Below, in pieces: positions 35,701-48,900 of a stretch of 64,000 nucleotides of DNA; the stretch's first letter is position 1; each line of letters opens with the position of its first letter. A model generated the notes under the pieces. That model had not been told where the DNA came from, ran no database searches, and worked only from the letters and a program-made list of their open reading frames with translations. The translations under genes and the position numbers were made by a program. Origin of the DNA: Perkinsus chesapeaki. Lineage: Eukaryota > Perkinsozoa > Perkinsida > Perkinsidae. The DNA lies in assembly GCA_013115145.1 (NCBI GenBank), contig JAAPAO010000091.1:1-64000 (forward strand). Reading direction: 5' to 3'.

Positions 35701-38700
35701 GTTCCCCAGAAATGGACTACATTATGGTCGGCAAGTTCTTTAAAGGCCTCGCATGCTCAGGCGCTTGGTAACGGCGACCCTCGCGGGTCTTCACCTCCTC
35801 CAGCAAATGCTGTCTGTAGGTGCTGTTTCGATGAATTTAACCGTATCTACATCGAAGTGCTGTCGGTCATTGCACAACAGCTGCTGGTTCTGTTCGGTGC
35901 CAAGGCCGAGCTGGCGAGCTACTCTGAATCTAAGGAGTTGGACTTTGAGGGTTCGACTATCAGCATGAGGCCTACATTCAATGTCTTCATTACTATGAAC
36001 CCAGGCTATGCCGGCCGTACTGAGCTGCCTGATAACCTTCAGGTAGGCCAACTGCTGTTGGGGGGGCCAGGCTAGGACCTGTTGACCCAGGCACTGTTCC
36101 GTCCAATGGCCATGATGGTCCCAGACTATGCCTTAATTGGTGAGATCATGTTCTATGCCTACGGTTTCGCGTCGGGTAGAGCACTGGCACAGAAAATGGT
36201 TAGCACCTTCAAGCTGAGTAGTGAACAGTTGTCCAGTCAAGATCATTATGATTACGGTGAGCGCGATCGGTAAAGGATATTTTAATATGGACTTATTGTT
36301 CAAGGTATGCGTGCGGTCAAGTCGACCATCGAGGCAGCTGGCCTGCTGAAGAGGCTCCATCCAGACCAGGACGAGAATCAGATCCTGTTGAGGGCCCTGA
36401 ATGATGTTAATGTCCCCAAGTTCCTAAAGGATGACTTACCGCTCTTTGCCAACATCATCACCGATCTCTTTCCAGGTGAGTTGGTGTTATTATCACTTCG
36501 CCCTAGCATAGCCTATTTATTGCAGATACCGATCCACCTGTTGTGGAGTATGGTGAACTGAAGCCGGCATTGGTCACAGCTCTTGAGCATGCCGCAATGC
36601 AATCAACTGATTATGTTATGCTCAAGTGCATTCAACTTTACGATACCCTACAGGTCTGGCATCTCCAGTCTCCGGCTTTCCTATTATGTCGATTGAGCAG
36701 GTCCGACACGGTATGATGCTTGTGGGTCCCACCGGTGGAGGCAAGACTAACACCTACAAGGCACTGCAGGCTGCAATGTCGTCGCTGGCTGATGAGGAAG
36801 AGCCTGAGGCTCCTTACCAAAAGGTCCACTCCCTCCGCCAGCTGCACAAATAGACAGTCTTGGTTGCCATCAGGTCCACACCCACATTATCAACCCAAAG
36901 GCCATCACACAAGCGCAGCTGTATGGTGCCTTCGATGAGATTACTCATGAGTGGAGTGATGGTATAGCTGCTGAGGAACTCAGAATCGCTGTTAGAGACA
37001 CTTCCCCGGACAAGCACTGGATAATCTTCGATGGTCAGTTACACAGTTCCTATCAGCCCCAGTTTCACAAGCCTCTCGTGTTTAGGTCCTGTGGACGCCC
37101 TTTGGATTGAGAGTATGAACACCGTGTTGGATGACAATAAGAAGCTGTGCCTCGTTTCGGGTGAAATCATCACTCTAACCGCCCAGGTAGCAGCCCCCGT
37201 CCCGCTGCTATGTCCTCCTGCGTCTTGTAGGTCCGAATGATGTTTGAAGTGTCCGATTTGGCAGTAGCATCACCGGCTACAGTCTCCCGATGTGGCATGG
37301 TCTACGTAGAGCCTGAATCACTTGGTATGAATCCTCTTATCGATTCCTGGCTCTCTGGCCTGCCCGAGTCCTTTGCCCAATTCGCGCCCAAGTACAAGGA
37401 CAGGCTCAGCGCCTACTGCCATGACTACATCCAGAATTGCGTCATGTTTGCCAAGAAGCGTCTAAGAGAAATCGTTTTCGTGATGGAGAACTCTCTCTGT
37501 GCTAGCTGTCTGAGATTACTCAACTGTGAATTTGCCCGCCTACGCCCCAATGAGTACGTGAAGCTGGAGAGCCTAAAGGAGCCGGTGAAGGAGCTCGATC
37601 AGGCCCTTGGTTCGGTGTTCATATTCGCCCTGCTTTGGTCGGTGGGTGCTGCAATTGATGGTCCTGGACGGGAGAGGCTCAGCAGCTTCCTGTGGGCCAC
37701 TTTGTCTGACGATCCAGGCAAGCTGTTGGATGAGCACGACCGAGGTGGGGAGGGCGCAGGCTTCCGTTTGCCTCCGAGTCACTCGAACGATATCAAGCTG
37801 AATGGTGTAGACGAGGGGGACAACCTTTTCGACTATTGCTTCCTTGTGGCCGAGAATCGATGGGTTCCATGGCTTGAGACTATACCCGAGTTTGTTGTGC
37901 CACGTAATGCCAAGTACGAAGATATAGTCGTACCAACTATAGACAGCATTAGATCAACTCATCTACTGAGAACCCTTTCCGAGCATCATCACCACACTTT
38001 ATCTTGTGGGCCGACGGGAACAGGGAAATCAGTGAACACGTCGCAGTATCTGCTCAAAGCCGCACCGGATAACTTTCAGCCCGTCTTTGTCAATTTCTCG
38101 GCCCAAACGCACGTGAATCAGTTCCAGGACTTGGTAGACTCTAAAGTGGAGAAGCGGCGCCGAGGAGTCTTTGGCCCACCAGCGGGCAAAAAGATGGTTC
38201 TCTTCGTAGACGACCTGAACATGCCCCAGAAGGAGTTTTACGGCGCCCAGCCGCCTATTGAACTGCTCAGAATGTGGCTCGACCACGGTGGGTGGTATAA
38301 TAGAAAGGAACTTGTATTTAACCAAGTCGTTGATATGATAGTGGTTGGAGCAATGGGCCTCCCCGGAGGAGGCAGGACCTTCATCACGGAGAGGCTGAAG
38401 AGACACTATCATCTTATTGGCTACATCGATCTCAAGGAACGCTCTATCAGCGGCATCTTCAACACTGTTGCTGGTTACTTCTTCAAACCATTTGATGAAG
38501 AAGTACAGACGCTCGTACCCAAGATGGTTAGCGGCATAATCGATGTAACCACTTAAAACGACGTTGATTTAAGGAAGCATGCATCACGTTCAGATTTTCC
38601 ACAAGATTGGCGACACGCTGCTGCCCACTCCAGCTAAGAGCCATTACACCTTCAACCTCAGAGATATCTGGAAGGTCTTCCTCGGTATATGCGGGCTGTC

Positions 38701-41700
38701 CAAACAGAAGGGGAACACGGCGATGATGGCTACTCGGTAGGTTGTTTATAAGCTCATAGCAGTCTAGCTTAGCTGTGCTGCTGGTTAGATGCTGGGTGCA
38801 TGAAATTAACAGAGTCTTTGGTGACCGACTGGTTGATAATAAGGATCGGTCTTGGCTCGAAGAGCAGGAGAAGGAGAAGGTAGATGTGTATACATTTCAT
38901 CATTCTTTGTTTTGTGCCTTAATAAATCAACCTTGCATTTATATTGTTATATTATATAGCAGTACATTGCCGATATATCTCCTGGGCAATGGTGCCTAAT
39001 ACTAGACTGTTGTCTTTCCTCAGCTTCGGGAGTACTTCGGTGTCGACCCTGAGGAAGTGCTCAACGCTGATAGGCTTGTCTTTGGCCGCTTTATGGACGT
39101 GGGCGCGGATGTTCAACACTACGTGGAGATATCTGATATGGAACGAATGAAGCAGGTGGGTCTCGGTAAAGGCGACCGGTTAAGGTTATCCGAAGCTTCA
39201 GGTGATCGAAGCGTACTTGGAAGAATACAACAGTACAGCCACCCACAGGATGCCTCTTGTCATGTTCCTCGATGCCTGTGAACATGTGTCAAGGATCAGC
39301 AGAATCCTTGACCAGCCCAGAGCGAACGCTCTCCTACTTGGTGTTGGCGGATCTGGAAGGCAGTCTCTGACCAGGCTGTCCAGCTTTATATGTGACTATG
39401 AGTGTTATCAAATAGAAGTGGCTAAAGGATATGGGATGAATGAGTTCAAGGAGGACGTTAAGACTTGCCTTATGAAATGTGGTGTTGAGGACAAGGTCCA
39501 AGTATTCCTGTTCTGCGACACTCAGATCATATCTGAGCAAATGGTCGAAGCCATCAACAACGTCCTAAACAGCGGCGACGTTCCCAATCTCTACAAGGCT
39601 GAGGACCTCGATGTCATCGCCTCGGGTTGCCGTACAGTATGCCAACAGCAAGGACTTCAACCTACTAAGGCTAACATCTTTGCTGCCTACCTCTCCAGAG
39701 TCCAGAAGAACGTCCATGTTGTCTTGGCATTCTCCCCAGTGGGCGATGCCTTCAGGACGAGACTGCGTATGTTCCCATCTCTGGTTAACTGCTGTACAAT
39801 AGACTGGTTTGCCGAATGGCCCGCTGAAGCGCTTTACTCGGTGGCCCAACAGGAGATCGTTGGAGGAGGCGTACAGCTTCCTAATGTCGAGGGTGTCCTC
39901 AACGGGTTCAAGTTCGTGCACCAAAGCGTAGAAAGTGAAGCTAAGAAGTTCTTTGAAGTCCTTAAGAGGAAGGTCTATGTTACACCGACAAGCTTCCTGG
40001 AATTGCTGGGCTCATTCAAGACGATCCTGGCGGAGAAAAGGAAGGAGGTTGGCCTCCTGCAACACAGGTCACTTCAGGCAGCCAAGTGAAGTCCATGAGC
40101 TGCATTCCTACCGTCTTTAGGTATCAAGTGGGTCTTGATAAGATATCGGGGGCTGAGGAGCAAGTGGCCAAGCTGCAAGATGACTTGGTGGCGATGAAGC
40201 CGGTATTGGAACAGACGTCCAAAGAGGTAAGTTGCAGCTTGGTCTATTAAAAGATGCCCCCTTTGTAGGTTGCTGAGATGATGGTCGTGATTGAGGCAGA
40301 TAAGAAGGATGCAGCAGTTACGCAGGAGGCAGTGGCGAAAGAGGAGAGCGAGGCCTTTACGAAGAAGGAGATAACGCAAACTATCAAGGACGATGCTCAG
40401 AGGGATCTTGATGAGGCTATACCAGCGCTGGAGGAGGCTGTCAGGTCCGTCCTGTGCCCATAGGGAAAGTGATTAATTGCTAGCCTGGTAGATGCCTATC
40501 GAAGCTGAAGGCCGAGCATGTCAGAGAAGTGAAGGCCATGACCAATCCACCGTCAGGTGATTCATGCTCCTTCTTTTGCAGCAAACGATGGTTGTTGGTC
40601 AGGAGTAAAGCTGACGATGGAAGCTGTGTGCATTATGTTCTCGATCAAGCCTGTCAGGAAGAACGATCCTAACAAGCTGGGCGCGAAAATAGATGATTAC
40701 TGGGAAAGCGCCCAGAAGGAGCTTTTGCAGGTTCGGCGATTTGGAATTGCGCTGCTTGACACAGTTTTGAAGTTAGGATCCGAAAAAGCTATTGGACTCT
40801 CTCATGCACTATGACAAAGAGAACATACCCGACGCCGTTATTGAGAAGATCACCCCTTATATTGAAAGGGAAGACTTTGATCCTCAAGCCATCAAGAAGG
40901 CCAGTGTAGCCTGCGAGGCCATCTGTATGTGGGCCAGGGCAATGTTCAAGTAAAGCTGCTTGTCCTTTCTGTGGTGCATTCAAGGCCATCTGTTGACAAG
41001 GTACAACACTGTGTCCAAAGCTGTGGAACCGAAGCGCGTCAAGTTGAGAGAGGCAGAAGAGGAGCTGAAGGTCACCATGGAGAGACTGGACGAGGCTCAG
41101 GAGAAGCTCGCCCAGGTGAGCAAATGAATTGAAATGAGGTAAGACAGGTGTGCCGTAGGTTAACGCTAGAATAGCGAAACTGGAAGCTGACTATAGCGCG
41201 GCTGTAGAGAAACAGCAACAGCTCCAGCATGACAGCCATATGTGAGCTATCCTTTTTTCAGTAAATTACTCTACCGTAGGTGCGAGGTTAAGCTGGAGAG
41301 GGCACACAAGCTCATTGGTGGCTTGGGCGGGGAGAAGTCTCGATGGAGAGACAACGTTAAGAATCTTACTCGCTCGCTAGACTTGCTGCCAGGGGACTGC
41401 CTTGTTGCAGCTAGTGGTGTCAGCTACCTCGGTCCTTTCACCAATGAATATCGTTTGGAATGCGAAGCCTCTTGGCGCCAAGAGATGTCTGCTCGTGAAG
41501 TCGAGTACACAGAGAACTGTTCGCTCCGCTCCGCCCTCGGGGAGCCTGTGAAGATCGAGCAATGGGTCGTCTGTGGCCTACCCAACGATTCTTTGTCCAT
41601 TGGCAACGGCATAATCCTCGACAAGGCTAGAAGGTGGCCGCTGATGATAGACCCACAGCGACAAGCTAATAAATTCATCAAGACCATGGGCAACAGTATC

Positions 41701-44700
41701 GATAACGGTATGGACATCTGTAAGCTGTCGGACGCTAACCTACTACGAACGATGGAGCTGGCCATTCAATTTGGGAAATGGGTTATTCTGGAGAACATAG
41801 GAGAGGAGCTCGATCCTGCTTTGGAGCCAATATTGCTGCAGCAGAAGAGTAAGGATGGTAGCGGTTACATTATAAGACTCGGCGATAAGAACGTACCTTA
41901 CAACGACACCTTCCGCCTCTTTATGACCACGACTCTGCCGAATCCTCACTACTCCCCCGAGAACAGCGTTAAAGTAACATTGTTGAACTTCGCGATTACA
42001 CCGGAAGGGCTAGAGGACCAAATGCTTGGTATTGTGGTGTCAAAGGAAAGGCCCGAGCTGGAAGCGCAGAAGTCACAGTTGGTCCAACAGAATGCCAAGA
42101 TGAACGCACAGTTGAAGGGTATCGAAGATGAGATCTTGAGGCTTCTAGCTACCAGTGAAGGGGACGTCTTGGAGGATGATACATTAATCAACGCTATAGC
42201 TCAGTCTAAGGCCACAGCTACTGAGATCCAAGAGAAGCAAGCTGAGGCTGCCGTGACGGAGAAGAACATCGACGAGGCTCGTGAGAGCTACAGATGCGTC
42301 GCCTATCGTAGCAGTCTAATATTCTTCTGTATTGTCGGCCTCACCAACATCGATCCGATGTACCAGTATTCCCTACGGTGGTTCCAGCAGTTGTTCTCCT
42401 TGGGTATTGATCAAGCGCCTAAGCCTGCCAATGCCTTGGACTTGGGCTCCAGGCTGGAAAGTCTTATCGATTACAACACCTACATTTTCTATCAAAACGT
42501 GTGCCGTGGTCTTTTTGAGAAAGACAAGCTCATGTTTTCCTTTGCATTATGCATAAAGCTGATGCAAGGCGACAACCGTGTGCCTCCGAACGAGCTCAGA
42601 TTCTTGCTTACTGGTCCGACGGAGGATTTAGTCGAGAGCGGTCCGCCGATCCCAGCTGACTGGATTTCTAGACCAAGCTGGAACGAGATCCTCGGCCTCG
42701 AGGCGCACGTCCCCGAGTGCACTGGCCTCTCCAAAAATATAACAGAGAATCCGGGAGAGTTCAGGAAGATCTATGACACGACAGACGCCCACAGCATGGC
42801 CTTACCCGATCCCTGGGAAACCTCTTTGTCACCCCTGCAGAAGCTGTGCTTCCTTCGGACGCTCAGGCTTGACGAAGTCATTCCTGGTGTGGTGAGTTTC
42901 GTGGCGAAGGAGCTCGGACAGCGATTTGTTGAGCCACCGACTTTCGATATCGCTAAGTCGTTCGCTGACTCGACCAATATGAACCCGCTCATCTTCATCC
43001 TGTCTAGTGGTAGCGATCCTACCAGTGAGGTCCTTGCATTCGCCGAATCAATGCATATGTCCAAGAAGATGGAGGCGATATCCTTAGGTCAGGGTCAGGG
43101 CCCGAAAGCGGCCAAGATGATACATCACGCCTCTGGCAACGGGGGATGGGTCCTCTTACAGAACTGCCATTTGGCAGCAAGCTGGATGAGCACCCTAGAG
43201 AAAATATGTGAGCACCTGTCGCCGGAAACGACGGACAGCAACTACCGATTGTGGCTGACGTCCATGCCGTCGAAGGCCTTCCCGGTAATGGTCCTGCAAA
43301 GTGGTGTGAAGATGACTAACGAGCCGCCTAAGGGTCTCAGGGCCAACCTGCTCAGAAGCTATGCGCAGATGAATGACAATATATGGGAAGACAGCTCCAA
43401 GCCGGAGGTCTTCAGGAAGCTGCTCTTCGGTTTCTGCTTCTTCCACGCAGTTGTCCAAGATCGACGCAAGTTCGGCCCTATAGGCTGGAACATCCCCTAC
43501 GGTTTCACGAATGAAGATTTGGCAGTTTGCCGCCGTCAGCTTATGGTGTTCATTAACCAGTACGATGAAGTCCCCTATAAAGTCCTCAACTATCTCGGAG
43601 CGCAGATCAACTATGGGGGTCGTGTTACGGACGATAAGGACAAGCGTTTGATCAATTGTATTCTCACCACATATTGCTGCGAAAGCCTCGTAACCAACGG
43701 AAGCGAGTACAGATTCTCCGAGTCGGGGACGTACTACTGCCCGGAGCAAGCTGTCTATATGGATGACTTCATGAAATATATCCTCACGCTGCCGCTTAAT
43801 CCATCACCAGAAGCTTTCGGCATGCACGAGAACTGCAATATAACATGTGCTCAGACGGAGGCAGAGACCCTTCTCGCAGGTGGGCTACACAGGATTCACT
43901 CGGTTATTCGGTGTTGTTTTTCCAGGTATGATAGAGATGGCGCCCTCTGGTGCCGGGGAGGGAGGAGGGAAGACCGTTGAGGAGATGATTGATGAAACGG
44001 CGGCGCAGATCCAGGACAAGACACCAACGCTTATCGACTTCGATCTTGTAGATGAACGATATCCTACCAAGTAGGAACGAGACGCCATTAAACGCATTCC
44101 ACTTTTGCGAGTGGCGGCCAGCAACTCTTGCCGCCGCTGCTCTGCTTAGTGGGGCTTGTTGGCTGGTATACGTGGATTTATAACGGCACTTCCTTTCTAG
44201 GTACGAGGAATCGCTGAACACTGTCCTAAAGCAGGAAGTGTTACGATACAACCGATTAATTGAAATTATGCAGTCTAGCCTAAAGGAGCTACGGAAAGCC
44301 CTCAAGGGTCTAGTGGCGATGAGCGCCGAGCTGGAAGTTGCAAGCCATCAGCTATTTGCTAATACGGTAGTTATTCCTATTCAACCTTCCCTCAATTATG
44401 TGCTAGGTTCCGGACATGTGGGCAGAGCTCGGCTTCTTGTCGATGAAGCCCCTCAGCAGCTGGATCAATGATTTGGTGGATAGGATAGCCTTCTTGAATC
44501 AATGGATCGAGAACGGCACACCGAAGGCTTTCTGGATGAGCGGCTTGTACGTAGAGAAGCACTGCCTATTCTTTTCTCGCGCGTTGATTGCGAATAGGTT
44601 GAATAGGCTCTACGTCCTTCCCATTTCTGGAGCTGTCTTCCACTTTAGATTCTTTCCCCAAGCATTCCTAACTGGGTGTTTACAGAATTACGCTAGGAAG

Positions 44701-45384
44701 TTCACATTAGAGATTGATAGACTGCAGTTTGGCTTCAATTGCTTGGATATCTCCAAGCCGGATCAAGTATCAGAACCCCCAGCGCACGGAGCGTAAGTTG
44801 GAGATGCCTCCTCTTTTATTATACCGGTGGTCTAGGTACGTGTTTGGTCTTTTCCTTGAGGGTTGTAGATGGGATCCTCAGCAACGACTATTGAGTGAGA
44901 GTTTGCCTAAGGAGCTGTAAGTTCTTTTCCTGGTCGAAGGGACAGTCGATTGTGCAAAAAGCTGGAGTTCCGGATCGCCTCGAAGCTAGGATATGCCCCT
45001 TTGCCTTGTAGATACAATGAGCTCCCTATGGTGCATTTCTTACCAGAGGTTGACCGTCAGACCCCTCCTGGAATGTACATGTGTCCAACCTATAAAGTCC
45101 TATCCAGACGGGGCACTCTATCCACGACTGGCCACAGTACAAACTTCGTCTTGTAAGTGGTGGGTCTCCTAAGGAGCAGGAGGACAGCAGACTCTCCTCC
45201 TGCTCCTAATCGGGCGAGCGCTAAATTCATTTGGTTGCCTCCCGGTCTCGGTGGAGCAGGGTGCAATAGAACGGCTGTGCGGGGCTGAGTGCAGATCTTC
45301 AGGTACCTCGAGCTGCCCAGTGATCGACCGCAGGATGTGTGGATCCGAGCGGGCGTGGCTGCTTTCCTGTCGCTCAAGTTCTGA
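29704..45384 (+). CDS. Axonemal dynein heavy chain, single-headed inner arm (DNAH3/7/12 type)
   Basis: Motor ATPase that drives flagellar bending. About 4,000 residues in many exons with short introns. The N-terminal exons fit in phase from ATG 29704 through introns 29822-29870, 29916-29959, 30047-30101, 30149-30188 and 30315-30359. Tail and linker: [19 protein letters not shown] (about 30525), [14 protein letters not shown]1 has [14 protein letters not shown], its P-loop split by intron 35590-35631, plus CFDEFNR. AAA2 has [11 protein letters not shown] (about 36730), AAA3 [12 protein letters not shown] (about 38010), AAA4 [13 protein letters not shown] (about 39345). The stalk coiled coil and microtubule-binding domain lie at about 40130-41110. 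AAA5/6 and the C-terminal domain carry NWVLL-type [23 protein letters not shown] and [14 protein letters not shown]. The stop is TGA at 45382-45384. Every apparent break is explained by a 40-60 nt intron, so the gene looks functional. The N-terminal ELFDNTEY block and the GVGGSGR AAA4 loop favour the single-headed inner-arm group over cytoplasmic dynein. Confidence 0.93.
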
Positions 45385-45933
45385 GGTTAAGAAGCGTTTA
45401 CGCGGGGCAACTGCCTTCTTCCAAGCCGTGCCGCATGGAAGCAAATTCATTACGATTATGTGTATAGACGTTATCCCATTACAAGAGGGCTGTTGCGAGA
45501 AGTGGGGGCCTTAGTAGAGGGACAGTTTGTTACACAAATTAAGCTTGCACAAGCCATGGAGGGAAGGGCTCGCCCCCCTCTGCAGCTTGTGATCGGCGTC
45601 ACGCCCAGCCGCAGCTTCTGCACGCGCGCGCACGTCACCGAAGATGGTCTTTTCAAGGGGTTTTTGCGTTCGACACACTCATTGTTTCATATAGTTGTTG
45701 CCCTTGTGGTAGTTCCTTACTTCGAAGGGCGAAAAGGGGATTGTTTCTCGTCTCCTCGTTTGTAAGGGGCACTTTGATCGATAGCGAAATATTGTGTGCA
45801 TGCGTGCCCCTCGCCGACTGTTGGGATTTGGGAGAATTGTTAAGTCTAGGGCTTGTGTTTGTTATGGTTTTTTCAGGCTTTGTCTGTTTCTACGTTCCTT
45901 CCTTTGACCCTTCCCACGTAAATAACATTAACT
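45385..45933. promoter_or_regulatory. Dynein 3' flank and elongation factor 3 upstream region
   Basis: A 549-bp gap between the dynein stop and the intronless elongation factor 3 gene on the same strand. It should hold the dynein 3' end and the EF-3 promoter and leader. A CG-alternating stretch (GCACGCGCGCGCACG) lies at about 45617-45631, and pyrimidine-rich DNA precedes the start. No TATA box or other element can be named with confidence. Confidence 0.35.
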
Positions 45934-48900
45934 ATGTCCGTCTCTACTACGGTTTCCGTACCAGTAACTTTCCACCCCAAGACCTCGGAGCTGCTTAGCC
46001 AGCATTGTGTTGTCGATACTGCCCTCGGTAGCGCCACAGGTGCAGGTGCTGCCGCTGCCGAGAAAGCATTGCTCGAGGTGGTTGACCTATGCCAGGAATA
46101 CTCCCACTCTTTCGAGCCCATCGGGTTCGCTCTCTTGCCTCAAATCTTCCTTTTGCATGCCCACAAGAAGTCCTCTGTGGTTAAGGCTGCTAAGGCCGCT
46201 GCTGATGCTATCATTGGCCTCGTTACCGAGGAGCGATCAGCCGTTGCAGTCGCTCTTGTGAAGGATATTGTTGTTGAGGGTATCAAGTCTAACAAGTATC
46301 AGGCGCAGCAGGCCGCTCTCATCGCCCTTACGAAAATTGTTAAGGTGTGCGGTGTTGCCTTGTCCATGTATTTGGATGAGATTTTACCAGTTGTCTGCAC
46401 GGTCATCCACCACATTAAGGCTCCTGTCAAACAGGCTGCTCGTGAATGCCTTGAGGCTCTTTGCCTTACCAATGGCAATCGCGATATCCAGCCCTTTGTC
46501 CCTACTCTAGTTTCCGCTCTCATCAACGCCAACGAGCTCTCTGAGGCTATCCACTCATTGGGTGCTACTACTTTCGTTCAGCAAGTCGAGTTGCCCCCTC
46601 TGGCCGTGATTGAGCCCCTCCTGGTCCGTGCGTTGAAGGATACCTCTACTAAGACCGACATCAAGCGTAAGGTCTTCGTTATCGTCGACAATATGTGCAA
46701 GCTTATTGATGATCCGTTCCACTGTCGTCCCTTCGAAGGAAGCATGCTCGAGCTCCTCGACAGGGCACGCGAAGAGGTTTCTGATCCCGAGGCTCGTGAT
46801 GTTGCCACCCGTGCCTACCGTACTCTTAAGAGACTCTCCGAGACTGCTGCTGACAACGCCCAGAAGGCTGTATCTTTGGACGATGAGGTTGTCGCCGCTA
46901 CCGTCCGTGGTGTTCTGGCCCGTACTGCCCCCGCTCTTCTCGAGGATGTCTCTTCCTGCTGCTTCAATGCCTTCTGCACTGTTGCACAGAACTTAGCCAA
47001 GAGCAACAAGTGGAGTGATGACGACTGGACCTCTTGCCTTTCCGACTACCTTACTCTTTTCACCGAGGATGCCGATACTGGTGTCCTCGATGTGAGGGAT
47101 GCCCTTAAGGAACGTCGTGAGGAGGAGGCTTCCAAGAAGAACAAGGCCCCTGCTGATGATGTTGAGGAGGAGGGTGAGGATCTTTGCAACTGCGAGTTCT
47201 CCCTTGCCTACGGTGCCATGACTCTTCTTGTTAACACTCGTCTCCACTTGAAGCGTGGTCATCGTTACGGTATAGTCGGTCCCAATGGTGCTGGCAAGTC
47301 TACTTTGCTCAAGGCTATCGGCAACAATCAGGTTGAAGGTTTCCCCCCACCGGAGGAGCTCAGAACTGTCTATCTCGAGCACGATATCGATGGCGAGGAT
47401 GGTGAAATCACCGTCCTTGACTACCTTACCTCTTCCAAGGCCGTACAGGAAGTCGGCAATGGTGACCGCGAGACCTGTATCGCCAAGCTTGATGAGCTCA
47501 ACTTCACTAAGGAGCTCCAGAGGAAGAAGGTGTCTGAGCTTTCTGGTGGTTGGAAGATGAAGCTTTCTTTGGCTGAGGCTATGCTTCGTAAAGCAGATAT
47601 TCTTATGCTTGATGAGCCTACAAATCATCTTGATGTTAACAATGTCGCTTGGCTTGAGAACTATCTCATTAACCTCAATAATGTCACCTGCATGATTGTT
47701 TCCCATGACAGCGGTTTCCTCGATAATGTCTGCACTAACATCATTCACTACGAGAACAGGAAGTTGGTTGCTTACAAGGGTAACCTTTCCGAGTTCATCA
47801 AGTGCAAGCCCGAGGCCAAGTCCTACTATGATCTTGGTGCCGTCGTTGATGAGTGGACTCTCCCTAACCCTGGATATCTGGATGGTGTTAAGACCAAGGG
47901 TAAGGCCATTCTTAAGATGACCAACGTCTCCTTCAAGTACCCCGGTGCTGAGAAGAAGCAGATCGATAACATTACTCTTGGTGTCTCTCTTGGTTCCAGG
48001 GTGGCTGTCATTGGTCCCAATGGTGCTGGTAAGTCCACCTGCATCAAGCTTCTCACTGGTGAGCTCAAGCCCGATTGCGGTACCGTGTGGAAGCATCAGA
48101 ACATGCGTCTTGCCTATGTCGCTCAGCATGCTTTCCACCATATTGAGGATAAGCTCGATCTTACCCCAGTTCAGTACATCCTCCAGCGTTACGAAGGTGG
48201 TATCGATAAGGAGGATGTGACAAAGGTCGGACGTGAGACTACCGAGGAAGAAGAGGCTCTCCAGAAGTCCAAGATTGAGATCAGCATCGAGGGAGCTGGC
48301 AAAGAGAAGCGTGTCATTGACCGTATTGTTCAGCGTCGTAAGGCTAAGAACAACTACGAGTACCTCGTCAGGTGGCAGAACAAGAACGCTGAGGATGACA
48401 CCTGGATGGAGCGCGAGAAGCTCATGGCCTTGGGTTTCCGTGCCCAGATTTTGAGGATTGATGAGCAGGAGGCTGTCAAGCTTGGTTTGATGCGCCCCCT
48501 TATCACCTCTGAGGTTGAGAAGCATTTGAAGAACCTTGGTCTCGACCCTGAGTTCGCCACTCATAACCGCATGAGAGGTCTCTCTGGTGGTCAGAAGGTT
48601 AAGGTCGTTCTTGCCGCTGCTACTTGGAACCTTCCTCATATTATCGTCTTGGATGAGCCTACTAACTACCTCGATCGTGATTCCCAGGCTTCCCTTACTA
48701 AGGCCCTTAATGAGTTTGAGGGTGGTGTTCTCATCATCTCCCATAACAAGGACTTCACTGATCGCATTTGCAGAGAGCAGTGGATTCTTCATGATGGCAA
48801 ACTGAAGCGTGAGGGTGAGCTTGGTACTGAGATCACTGAGAAGCAGGAGGATAAGGCCGCTGACGAAGATTTGTATGATGCTATGGGCAACAAGATTGAG

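Noticed and set aside
30339-45384. A dynein pseudogene, because the frame is broken many times
   Set aside because: Each break tested is resolved by a short GT-AG intron in the correct phase, and all four P-loops and the stalk region are intact.
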